This document shows, piece after piece, positions 50,701 to 61,028 of a stretch of 64,000 nucleotides of DNA. The stretch spans positions 25,438,686-25,502,685 of the forward strand of contig NC_044920.1 of assembly GCF_003576645.1 (NCBI RefSeq), written 5' to 3'. The stretch is from Ipomoea triloba (Eukaryota; Streptophyta; Magnoliopsida; Solanales; Convolvulaceae). The notes beneath the pieces are model-generated. The model was not told where the DNA came from. It made no database searches and was given only the letters and a program-made list of their open reading frames with translations. Both the position numbers and the translations under genes were made by a program. The number at the start of each line of letters is the position of its first letter. The first letter of the stretch is position 1.

Positions 50701-50897
50701 TTCATATTTATAAATGGGCTCTTTATATGATTAAAGTTATTATTAATTTAAATAAAATAACATGTTAGTATCTACTGTTATCCAAAACATGTGGGTAAAA
50801 AAAAAAAAAAAAAGGAAAATTCTGGGTAAAGATTTTCATAAAAAATACTCCGTACTAAGTATACATCCGATGAAAAACAAAATTAATAAGAAATTAA
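47753..50897. other. AT-rich spacer
   Basis: Contains a hAT-MITE-like segment at about 48808-48950 (ACAGCGTTTGGAATCTC ... ATTTACCAAACATAGTC), a (GAA)n at about 49118-49141, a repeat related to 8735-9040 near 49878-50100 and a poly(A) run near 50796-50813. No gene is recognised. Confidence 0.45.
49958..50035 (+). repeat. SINE-like tRNA-derived fragment
   Basis: GACCTTGTGATTTAGTAGCA (A-box-like) followed about 35 bases later by GGTGGATTCGAGTCTC (B-box-like). It is not a functional tRNA. Confidence 0.4.
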
Positions 50898-52283
50898 TCA
50901 AAACAAGTTGAGTAGCTTAGGTTCTACTCCTCCTTGATCTCCAATCCCAAACCCACCTTCGAAGCAAGTAGTAGTAGTGGTAATCGATTCCTCGGAGTTC
51001 ATCGACAGTGTCCGCGGCGGCCACCGTTGTTTCCCCGGCAACGGTGTATGACTAGCCTGAAAGCCAGGCGTTAGACTGAGATCAAGATCGGCCGCCACCT
51101 TTAATCCTTTTGAAGATCCGTCCGGCAAGTTTGACAGTTTCTGCGCCGTGCAGTCGGAACCCTCGTCGCCGTCCGCTACTCCGCCGAGAAACTCCGGGAT
51201 CGGCCGTAACTCGCCGCCGCGGAGCACGGTTTCCACGGCGGCCTGGCAAACGTGCCACTTCCCACTCCCTAGCAGCCCCACCGCCCCGTTCACTGGGTTC
51301 ACCGTCCTCCCGGCGGCTTCATACAACAAGGATTGAAACAGCGCTGCCCATTCATCAAACCTACATTAGATTTACCATTCAAGAAACCGAAGAACAAACT
51401 AAACGCAACTTAATAACCAGAATGTTACAAATTCGACCATAATCCATTGACTGATTTGAACTAATCAACTACTGTCAATATATGTTGACAAAGTCACAAG
51501 GTCAAATATATTCCTTACATACCCTCTGACAGTGATTACAGGATTTTCTTGTAATTCTAGAAAACAACTTTAACTAATCAAGAAATCGAAGAACAAACTC
51601 AAAGCAGCTTAATAACCAAAATATTACAAGTTCGACCAGAATCTATTGACTGATCTTTTTTTTGAAAACCATAAGGTAAGATATATTAATGCAAAAGGGA
51701 GGGACTACGTCCCAGTACAAAATCTCAGAAAACGAAAAAGCCAAAGAGACTAGAGTATGAGCAACAACGTTTACTGATCTGGTAATCAAACTAATCTGGC
51801 ATTGGTCAAAAGTGGCCATTAAAACCTTGCAATTTTCCATAGCATACCCAACGTACGAACGGAAGGATGACTGCGGCGATGATAGGCCTGAACATAATTG
51901 GGAGCAATCCGTGAAGAGCTGGACGTGCGACACATCTATTGACTGATCTGAATTAATCAGCTACGGTCAATATATGTTGCCAAGGTCACAAAGTCAAATA
52001 TATTCGTTATGTACCCTCAGACAGTAGTTACTAGTCATCCTAAAAAACAACTTTAACTAATCATCATTCTATAAGCTCAAATTAATTAATGAAACTTACA
52101 AGGCCTTTGGTTCTCCGGGACGGCGGAGATGAAGGACAAGAGGCCGGCGCGGCCAAAGAACTTGGCAACGAAGATGGTGGCGTTGCCCTGAGCGTCGGCG
52201 CTCTGTATCCAGTGTAAGCAGGGCCTGAGAATACAGGTGTCGCTGCATCCTTTTCTAAGAACTCGACACCCATTGCAACTCAT
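50898..52283 (-). CDS. LOB-domain protein, class II, LBD37/38/39-like
   Basis: A plant-specific nuclear transcription factor. Arabidopsis LBD37/38/39 are nitrogen-induced repressors of anthocyanin and nitrate-response genes; that role here is inferred. Exon 1 is 52283-52100 and exon 2 is 51343-50898 on the minus strand (GT-AG, phase 1), giving 209 aa. The N-terminal CX2CX6CX3C zinc-finger-like block starts [15 protein letters not shown] (residues 3-17). The GAS block follows ([20 protein letters not shown]), and [10 protein letters not shown] and [15 protein letters not shown] complete the domain. The leucine-zipper pattern of class I is absent, as expected for class II. LDLSL in the C-terminal half is an EAR motif, and the tail ends KLLNLF. 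GSGKW stands where relatives usually have a WxxNW-type block. The 756-bp intron carries tandem duplication and a LINE insertion. Confidence 0.93.
51360..52070. repeat. Direct duplication inside the LBD intron
   Basis: The block about 51370-51530 (CATTGACTGATTTGAACTAA, TCAATATATGTTGACAAAGT) recurs at about 51580-51656 plus 51950-52040 with about 85-90% identity by eye. The second copy is split by the LINE at 51657-51933. Confidence 0.8.
51657..51933 (-). mobile_element. 5'-truncated LINE with 16-bp target duplication
   Basis: The minus-strand reading has [28 protein letters not shown] and [10 protein letters not shown], the RNase H-like tail of plant LINEs. The poly(A) end is the T run at its left. 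The target duplication ATCTATTGACTGATCT is exact at 51641-51656 and 51934-51949. It sits in the LBD intron, on the same strand as the gene. Confidence 0.9.
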
Positions 52284-52520
52284 TATATATATATTTCTTC
52301 GATCTGATCTGCAGATTAATTGACCCTTCTGATGGAGTAAGTGTAAGGACTATATATGTGTGTGAGGAATATATGTTACCAGATCATGAAGAAAGATGAA
52401 GAGGAAAAGATCGATTAGACCGACAAGAAACTGCTAATCTTCAGCTCTAAGAAACAGAAACTTAATTGGGAATAATATATATAGTAAACATGTAGTAAAA
52501 AAAGAAAGAGAAGAAATTTA

Positions 52521-53572
52521 GGGTGGTGTATTCAATCATGACTTTTATAGATTTTTAAAGACTTTTATCAACTTTAAAAGTTTGGCGTCTACCGGTATTT
52601 GATTCAGACTTTTCAAAACTCTTTAAAAGTATACTGGTATTCGATTCAGACTTTTATAGAGTATTTAAAAGTCTACTGGTATTCAAAAAGTTAATAACTT
52701 TCATTGACTCTGTCAGAATAGAACTTCTGTAGACTTTTTCTTCATTAATATAAATAGAAGAAATCCGACCCTCAAACCCCAAACTTTTCAAGATTCTCAG
52801 AAATCTAAAAATAGTTTCCTATTCAGTAAGTTAATTCAAGTGCCGAAGATGCAACAGTTCGACACCGCTACTCAGCAACGAAGCAAAGATAAGAACAACA
52901 CTTCAATATTTCCGTCACAAAAACCAGATTTACTCATCAAATATCATTCGATAAAATCAGTGCATGCACTCACAAAAATTTTATGCTGCAACCAGCAGCA
53001 GAAATTTTAGTTGCTGCTGGTTGCAGCATAATTATTTTAAAAATTTATAAATTAAAATTATATTTAATTAATATAATTATGTTCATTAATTATTAATATA
53101 TGTATTTATGTTAAGTTGAATTTTTTGCGAAATTATTATTTATTTATAGTTGTTATAAATGGGAGATGTTCATCAATCCCAATCAAAGGTAATTGTACTA
53201 AATATTTTAATTTGTACTTTTTCTTTATGTATAATATACTCTATTTTTTTGATAACTAATATTTATTTTTAATTTTTTATAATGCATTAATTTATTTATG
53301 ATTTATAAAAGTATATTTTTGTAAGAAAATTATTAATAATATATTAATAGAAGTTATGGAATGTTTGTAAGGGTGTATTCAATTTAGAGTTTTAATGACT
53401 TTTGTATACTTTTTAATATGAAAAAGTTTTTAAAAGTTTATAAATGTTTGTTGTACGGATATTTATTGATAAAAGTTTAGGAAAGTTTACAAAAATTTTA
53501 CAAAAGTTAATTAAAATCCATCATTTTAAAAGTATTTGAAAGTATTTAAAAGTCGTGATTGAATACACCCCC
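52521..53572. mobile_element. TIR element with GGGTGTATTCAAT ends
   Basis: The left end GGGTGGTGTATTCAATCATG matches inverted the right end (CGTGATTGAATACACCCCC). A partial third copy of the terminus occurs at about 53371. Tandem units of about 60 bp (TACTGGTATTCGATTCAGAC) follow the left end. No transposase is seen. The flanks are TTA and TAA, suggesting the PIF/Harbinger group but not proving it. Confidence 0.55.
52981..53031. other. Perfect 20-bp inverted repeat hairpin
   Basis: TTATGCTGCAACCAGCAGCA (52981-53000) is followed after 11 bases by its exact reverse complement (53012-53031). It lies inside the TIR element 52521-53572. Confidence 0.92.
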
Positions 53573-55175
53573 TAAGTTTTGAGAGAATAACGAGGTAGGG
53601 TTGTTTATAACGAGAAGTTAGGAGTTATATATTATGCATGAGTTTTAAAAAAAAATACTTTGCTACTAATTGATACAAGTTTCTTTTAATTTAAAAGGCA
53701 AATGAGATGATACAATTTTTTATTTTTATTTTTTTGAAAATATACAATTTTCTTTTAATTTTATTACCTTTATAATTTTACTTGGCATGAATACGATTCT
53801 ATTAAACTTGTAGCCTGACTACAAACTCAAGATTACTGGTATATTGTTTGAGCTTGAGGTCAACAAGGTATGAAAATAGGTTAGACCGGCCCCCTTCATA
53901 AGGGTCTACGACTTGGCTTTTTTTGAATTTGACCTGGCCTAGTCTATTTAATAAAAAGGTCATGTTTAGACCTATTTAAAAGCTTGTTTAGCTAAATAGG
54001 CTCAGGCCTATATATACAACTTACAAAGTCTAGCCTTCAAGCTTATAGGCTTGACCTATTTAACTAATATTATATTTATATTATATTTTATATTTATACT
54101 ACACTAGTATTTTCACTCGTGCAGTGCACTGATTGGATTTATTATAATATTTTAAGAATTTTTAGATCAATATATAATTATATAAATTATAACATCAAAT
54201 ATTATATAGTGCAATTGAAAATATGGTTTGGATCGATTATGTTTTGTGATGTTATCCTTACTTGAATTTGATCAAATAATTGTTGAATTAATAGCTAATG
54301 TGTATATGTAAGCATCCAATACTAAAACTTTAGGGATCTTAATTTATACATCAGTGTTCAAAATTTGTATAACTTGGGCAAATGTGTTCTTTGAAAAAAA
54401 AACAAAGAAAAAGTGTCAAATTGGCCCCCTAAATCATTTTGATAGTGCAATTAGGTCCCCTAAGTAAAAAAGAAAAAAAAAAAAACTCCATTCGCATCCC
54501 CTAAACCTGTAAAATAGTGCAATTGAGTCCAAATAAATTAAACCTGTATAGCAAGTTAAGTCTTTCACATTTCGACACGTGTCACTTTTTTAAAAAAAAT
54601 TATTTTTTAAAAAACTTTTTATTTTTTAATTAAATTATTAAAGCAAATGAAAAAATAAATAAAGTATTTAAAAAAATCTTAGCAACCACGAACTTTCCAG
54701 CAAGACTCAATCTCATGACCTCGTATATGAGAGAGTCACTGCATACCATCTGAGCATAAGGTGTTTAGCACATACTTATTGACTTAATTTAACAAAAATA
54801 ATAGTCTAATACTAAATCAATAATAAGGCAATATATACTTGAGAAATTATTTTAGATATTAATTCATTATAAATTTTTTATTTGATATTAGAGTTGGTAA
54901 GTTAAAGATAGGAGCAGACGAGCAGTGCGTGGTTGGGTAAAAATCTATACTATTAATAAAAACAAAATCCTCTATTTTAACTTTCCGTCTAAAATACTCC
55001 TATATTATTAAAGTTTGCTAAATATTGTAAAATATGTTAATACAATTCTTATTCGTACTACAATTGTATATTAAAATTGTTAATATAATTTATAATACAA
55101 TATATTTTTCATACTTTCCTATTCGTTATAATAATTACAATTAAATTATTTATCTTTTCCCCCATATTTATTTTA
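53573..55175. other. Repeat-derived spacer
   Basis: Includes a region of TAGGCCTGA/AGGCTTGACC repeats (about 53880-54065), an inverted Helitron-like 3' end at about 54105-54140 (ACTAGTATTTTCACTCGTGC), a lone MULE-like terminus (about 54410-54560, GTGTCAAATTGGCCCCCTAA) and a second Helitron-like 5' end at 54944. Confidence 0.45.
54685..54772 (-). repeat. SINE-like tRNA-derived fragment
   Basis: The reverse complement contains CACCTTATGCTCAGATGGTA and CGAGGTCATGAGATTGAGTC, alike in plan to 12650-12725. Confidence 0.35.
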
Positions 55176-55913
55176 TCTATACTATTAATAAATAAAAAAA
55201 AAAAAGCAAAATCATCTATTTTAACTTTCTGCACAAAACACTCCTATACTATTTAATATTGTAAAATATGGTAATACAATTCTTATACTATTAATATTAA
55301 GGTTGGTCATTGGATTTTTTATATAATAATTATAATTAATTCATTCAGATATGGATGAGGGAAAAAAGTTAAGAATATAGTGAAAATGAATATACTTAAG
55401 GTATAAAAATATAATTGCATAGATATTAGTATAATTGTCTAATAATAATTATTTAATAATTATCATGGTAAATAAGTTAAACATGGGTCGTTAAATTTAT
55501 TTTTATAATAACTATAATTAAATTATTTTATGCTTTTCTTCACATATTTATTTTAGTAATAATATAATTACATAAATTATATTATTCAATTAATTGAGTG
55601 ATTCTTTTACACTAATCTTATAATTAAATAAATGTACACCTTCAAATATTAGAATTGTTTATAATTTCATCTTTAATTTTATTATCTAAATCTATAATAA
55701 ATAAATTCCACCCATGTATCACACGGGTAATTGAGCAATTATTTACTCGAATTCAAGCAAGGATAGCATAAAAAAACATAATCGATCCAACCAATTTCAT
55801 CATTTGTACTATATAATATTCTTTGTTATAATTTATATAATTTTATATCGATTCAAATATTTTTAAAATATTATAACAAATCCATTTCGTGCAACACACG
55901 AATGAAATACTAG
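55176..55913 (+). mobile_element. Non-autonomous Helitron candidate, 738 bp
   Basis: The 5' end is TCTATACTATTAATAAATAA after an A. The 3' end is CTAG before a T, preceded about 10 bases upstream by the hairpin TTCGTG-CAACA-CACGAA. This A-TC...CTAG-T arrangement is typical of Helitrons. A similar 5' end at 54944 means the element could instead be 970 bp or carry a duplicated 5' end. No Rep/helicase is present. Confidence 0.65.
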
Positions 55914-56489
55914 TAAGTATGTATAACAAATGTGTATTTTATGTTTTATCAATGATTTTAGAATGTTTATTTCCATATAGATAAAATATTATAAACCATT
56001 ATGAATACTACTAAATATTTTACAAAATCAAATCCTTTATATTGTATTAAACAAATCATGTATGTTTGTTAATAAGATGGATAGTGTATATATAGCGGTG
56101 AATAATAAAAATAGGAGCCACAAAATGGTGCTCACAAATTATTGAAAAAGAACTTCAACCCATAAAATGGTCCTTACGATCAAATGAGTTATGTGTTATT
56201 GAAATAGATGCAACTGTTTAATTTTCAATACAATGGATATGATGAGTAACCATTGGCTTCAGGTATGGTAGCCACAACTTATTTAGGGTCCTTCTTCAAA
56301 ACCTGCAAGAACAAAGTGTATGAGTTTACTGTTAACATTTTAATAAATTTGATAAATAATAATACTATAAATGCATTATATTTCAGTAATACATTTTCTA
56401 CATAATGATATTTCATTCAAAAGTACATGCTAGGAAAGAGGTTGTTGGATGTAATGGAATGCACACAATTAATAAGATAAATGAAATAC

Positions 56490-56640
56490 CACTACAAGAA
56501 AAACAATTTTTAGTGACAAAAAATTAGTGACGGGTAGAAAAACCCCTCGCTAAATGTATTATTTGCATTTTTTTGTGAGGGTTAAAAATTACTCTCGCTA
56601 AAAATTTATGATTTAGTGACGAAATTTTAATTTTATATTT
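56490..56640 (+). mobile_element. CACTA transposon terminus
   Basis: Starts CACTACAAGAAAAACAATTT, the hallmark terminus of plant CACTA (En/Spm) elements, with subterminal TTAGTGACGGG and CTCGCTAAA motifs. The matching inverted end is not found in the window, so this is a truncated element or one end of a larger one. Confidence 0.75.
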
Positions 56641-57132
56641 ATTTTAAAGACATACTCTCCTATTGGTACAAAAAATATTGTTACTCTCGCTATTGATGTC
56701 TGAAAATTATCTCAATCTATTTCCCACCAAATACTTGTTAAAATTTCCCGCTTCCATCTTCAGTATTACACTAGTATAGTCTCCAAATACTTATCAAAAT
56801 TAGGGTTTCCTCCATTCTTCTCCAACCAATTGCTTCCATCATCGCCGGTCGTCACCGCAGCGCCCTCCTTCGCCAGTTTTTCGCTGCCCCATTCTCCATT
56901 TGAGTAGAGGAAGGTCGCCGGTCACACTCCATCGCCGCCGGTTTTCGCCCCAACGTCTGCCTCCGCCTCGGCCTCAACACTGGATGCTGCGATTTTCCGT
57001 CCCTCTTTAAGGTTAGGGTTTCAGATTTCCTATCCATCTTCCCCGCATCTCTCTTCTTATACCATCTAAACTTTCACTCGAGCTACTTGTCCAATCTTCC
57101 ATTGAAGTTCTTGACATTTTTTTTGGTTAAAA

Positions 57133-58504
57133 GGAATAAGGGTCAAATTGGCCCCTGAACGTAACGCGATAATGCAATCAGGCCACCCAATCAAAAAAAC
57201 GTGCAAGTACATCACTCAACGCTCCAAATGCCTTCAATCTCACCTCGTAGCCGGTTCTAGACCTTTTCTCCCAGTTAAGCGCTGACTGGGATGATCAACA
57301 TTTATTCTTTTCCTTTGTTTTCCTTTCTTCCACCGTGTATAGACTTCTCTACCATTTGACTTCTCTACCATTTGACTTCTCTTCAATCTCACGTGGAGCT
57401 TTCTCCAAGTTCTTAATCTCTGTCGTTCGGTCGTTCCTCACTATGCATATCATCGTCATCTTCTTCATCCCATTTTTTTTGTTCATGACTTCACGACATC
57501 CTCATCCTCATCTTCTTATCATCATCTTCTAATCGTACAACACCATTAAACTACATCATCTTTGTTGCCCAAGAATCGCTGGAAAGCACCATAGGTCGCC
57601 GGAAAATGAGCCAAAGCTTGCTGAAAAAAATGGTGTGTTCTAAGGTTTATGGTGGGAAGAAAAAATGGTGTGTTCTAGCGGAAAGTCGAAAACTCTTCGG
57701 GTTCTACCCATATTCAGAATTCAGGTCGAATGGTGACTTGCAGGGTGCGATGAACGAGATGAAGTGGAAGAGAATGCAACGACAATGCCCAGATCTGGTG
57801 GTGTTAGTTGCTGAGCAACGACAATGCCCAAATCCTTAATAATATCAACCACACCACCCAACATTACCTTAACGTGGAGAGAAGAGAAATGGAAGAGATG
57901 AAATCCCAAGCTGGGTCTGGAGAATCCCAAGCTTCTTGTCAACGAACCTAGACTCCTCCGCTGCCCGGCTCACCAGCCTGGAGAACTCCACCGTCTTTTG
58001 CCCAAATTCTGCCGCACAAACCCAATGTAGGTATTCCATTCCCACAAACCCAATTCTTCCTCTACGCTCGATCTAGCTACTCGGTCGAATCATAGAGGTT
58101 AGGGCTTCGAGATTCCACAGCCGGAGAAACAAGAAACTTGCGAAAAGATACTCCTCCAGTGCAATGTATTGCAGTAGTATTAGTTGAAGAGGGTTATGGT
58201 TGCTGCTGCGTAGAAAGTCGAAACTCCCAATTCTAGAACGAATTTGTCAAAACAGAGAAACAGCCTTGTTGACATAGTCTAACAGCTAGCTGGAATGGTT
58301 AATGAAAATAAATGAATTAAATGAAATATTGCCACCTAGGAAAGCCATGTCAGTGCTTAACCGGGAGAAATGGTATGGAACCGACTACTAGGTGAGATTG
58401 AAGGCATTTGGAGCGTTGAGTGATGTAATTGCACTTTTTTTTTTGGTCGGGTGGCCTGATTGCACTATCGCGTTACGTTCGGTGGCCAATTTGGCCCTTA
58501 TTCC
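57133..58504. mobile_element. Non-autonomous MULE, 1372 bp
   Basis: Inverted ends of about 165 bp (57133-57297 and 58337-58504), starting GGAATAAGGGYCAAATTGGC, roughly 88% identical by eye. The target duplication is TGGTTAAAA (57124-57132) versus TTGTTAAAA (58505-58513), 8 of 9. The interior has short ORFs (73-77 codons) without recognisable homology and may be captured host DNA. It is inserted in the apparent leader of the GAUT1-like exon, and a block of flanking sequence (CCAATCTTCCAYTGAAGTTC) occurs on both sides. Confidence 0.8.
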
Positions 58505-58585
58505 TTGTTAAAATTTTCCCAATCTTCCACTGAAGTTCTTGACAGTTTTTTATTGTTAAAATTTTCTGTGGTTGCCGGATAGGTA

Positions 58586-58738
58586 ATGGCGTTGAAGAAG
58601 GGATTATCAAGTGTGAGCAGCAACCATAGGAACAGGGGCGGTGGATCTCGATTTCCCGTTGTGGTTCTATTCTTCTGGTCCTGCATTGCTTCGTTGATTT
58701 TTTTATCGGTCATGACCTCTATACTTCTGGTTCAATTG
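58586..58738 (+). pseudogene. Orphan first exon of a GAUT1-like galacturonosyltransferase
   Basis: 51 codons from the ATG at 58586 to a possible donor (TTG/GTCAGT). MALKKGLSSVSS, the Gly-rich RGGGSR and one following membrane helix (FPVVVLFFWSCIASLIFLSV) resemble the N-terminus of Arabidopsis GAUT1, a Golgi type II enzyme of homogalacturonan synthesis. None of the downstream luminal exons is found: the next 2.3 kb holds a transposon and then the CK2 gene. It is therefore a gene fragment, possibly carried by the CACTA element whose end lies 2.1 kb upstream. Reading on past the donor gives a stop within six codons. Confidence 0.6.
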
Positions 58739-59001
58739 GTCAGTATCTACTGCTAATTCATCTACACTAACGTTTGGTTGTTAATAAATATGGAGAGCGT
58801 TTGGCTGTTGATTGAGGGCAAGTATATTTTATAAAATGCTTGAATTACAACATGTTTTGAATTCCATGTATAAACAAATTTTGAGTTATATTTAATAATT
58901 ATTACCGATATGCAATTTTACTCCCAGCCACACTCTAAATTCACAAAGTTCTTTACACAACATTTATAGTTCATCAATTTAAGCCCTAATTTGAGTACCG
59001 A

Positions 59002-59307
59002 CTAGGGATGACAATGTGCCCCGTCCCGTTGGGGATCCCCGTCCTCGTCGGGGACGGGAAATTTGTGAAATTCTCCGTCGGGGACGAGGACGTGGATACC
59101 CCGCCCCGCCCCGCCCCCGTTCAGGAATCCTCAATCCCCGCCTCAACGGGAACGTGAATGGAGAAAAATTCGAGAAACGAGAGCAGGAATAGATAATATT
59201 TTCAATTTCTTGTTGGGGGCAGGGATAGAGGGATGAAGAATGTTTTGAAATTCCCGTTGGAAACAGGGATGGGGATTGGATACCCCTCTTCGTCCCCAAT
59301 TTTTTAA

Positions 59308-59340
<33 letters not shown>

Positions 59341-60063
59341 TATTATTATTATTATTATTATTAAGGTTGTAGACAGCTTGTTGTATTGTATTTAGATATT
59401 AGATGTGTATATTTTGTACTCCCTCTATCCCATTTTATCTGTCATATTTACTATTTATTGGACAAACAAACTCTTTCTTATTTGTTTATTTTCTTTATTA
59501 TTTTTTACTTATTTTTAAATTTGATTTTTTGTGTATAATAGTACTTTTAGTGTAGTTTCTAAATATATAAATTTTGTATATTAATACTAAACTTAATACT
59601 ATGAAAATTTGAATTAAAAATAAATTCAGTCAAACCTCGTTAACCGAACCAGACATATAAAATGAGACGGGGGAATAATTGTGTATTTATGTTTTATTTG
59701 CATGAAAACTATTTAAATAATATATTTGACATTTTGATTGCTATATTGAGAATTAATGAGGATTTAACTATTGTAAGATTGTACTAGAAAAAAAAAACTA
59801 TTTTAAGATTAAAGTTTTAATATTTATTTTTTATGCAAATGTTGTGAATTATACTAATTTGACTATTGTTATTTCAAAAAAAAAAAAAAAATAGTTCAAT
59901 TAAAGTTTGATCGAGGATGAGGAATTCCCAACGGGGATGGACTGGGAAAGATTTCTCATCCCCAGCGAGGATGGTGATGGCGACGGGATTCGGGGTGGGG
60001 TTTTAGGGACGGGGACGGGGACGGTGAGTATACTCCCCAACCCCGTCCCATTGGCATCCCTAG
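59002..60063. mobile_element. GC-rich TIR element with nested Stowaway
   Basis: Ends CTAGGGATGACAATGTGCCC and, inverted, CTAGGGATGCCAATGGGACG; both subterminal regions are rich in GGGGACGGGGACGG-type motifs. The interior has (AAT)n joined to (ATT)n (about 59308-59362, itself a palindrome) and the Stowaway-like MITE at 59419-59675. Non-coding. Confidence 0.65.
59419..59675. mobile_element. Stowaway-like MITE, copy 2
   Basis: CTCCCTCTATCCCATTTTAT at the left and ATGAGACGGGGGAAT at the right; homologous to 12333-12591 throughout. It is nested in the element 59002-60063. Confidence 0.75.
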
Positions 60064-61028
60064 GTTGGATGTGAGAGTTTGAGAAGATGGAATTTAACCT
60101 TTGTGGACAAAAATGTCAAATCATCACGTCTTTCAAACCTTCCATCACAGAGCAATGACTTTGGCCTTAGCTTGGCACTTCATCGTGAACATGCTCGGAG
60201 GCAGAACTTATTCCTTTGTGCTCCTATTCACAATTTGAAATTTCATTTCTCATGTTTGCTTCAGTTGCCTTGGTTGGGCATGCACTAACTATAAAATATC
60301 CTATAATCTATGAGGTGTTTCAAACTAAATTTGCTATGAAACTTTGAACTAGACATTTAATGAGTGCATTTATTATGTTCATTTTGAATGTGCAGAGTAT
60401 CGATGGTGCTATCACTCACCAACCTTTCACGAGCACACAATGGAGAGTCTAAATGGTAGTCCAAAGCCAAGAGAAGCTGCTGATTTTGTTTTCAGATTGA
60501 CAGCCACAATGATGGTGGTGAAGATGAGGAGGGAGAAAATAACGATTTTCTATAGGTTCGGACCAGTCAACAATGAAACAAGTTATCAAATTATTTTTAT
60601 TTAAATTTCATGTCAACATTATGAAAAAATTACTTGATGAAACCTTGGAGAAAATGTTAAGCTAACACAATTTTAAAAGTAAATATGATCAATTAGATCT
60701 TATTTTAGAACAATAGATTAATTGAACACTTGCGAATAATAAATTGAGCTATTTGACACCTTTGTCAAAAATTTATGTGACAATTTGATGTGAGAATCAC
60801 ACTTCACTAGCCTATTGCATTCGAAGCTAATTTACTTAAAAAAAAAAAAAGAAATAGAACAAAGAGAAAATAATTTACTGGGAGTAAAATTCTAGACGCA
60901 AAGGGAAAAAAGAAAGCACAGAAAATTAGAAAGAGAAAAAAGGTAGCGTTGAGATGAGGAAGAAAGAGGGGGTTGTGTACTCTCTGCATTGGTCATCGTC
61001 AAATTTATAACTTCTTCTTCCTTCGTTT
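60064..61028. other. Spacer upstream of the CK2 alpha gene
   Basis: Includes an exon-like patch at 60398-60555 (TGTGCAG acceptor, CTATAG/GTTCGG end, one open frame throughout containing SLNGSPKPREAADFVF) that I cannot identify. The last 90 bases are probably the CK2 leader. Confidence 0.4.
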
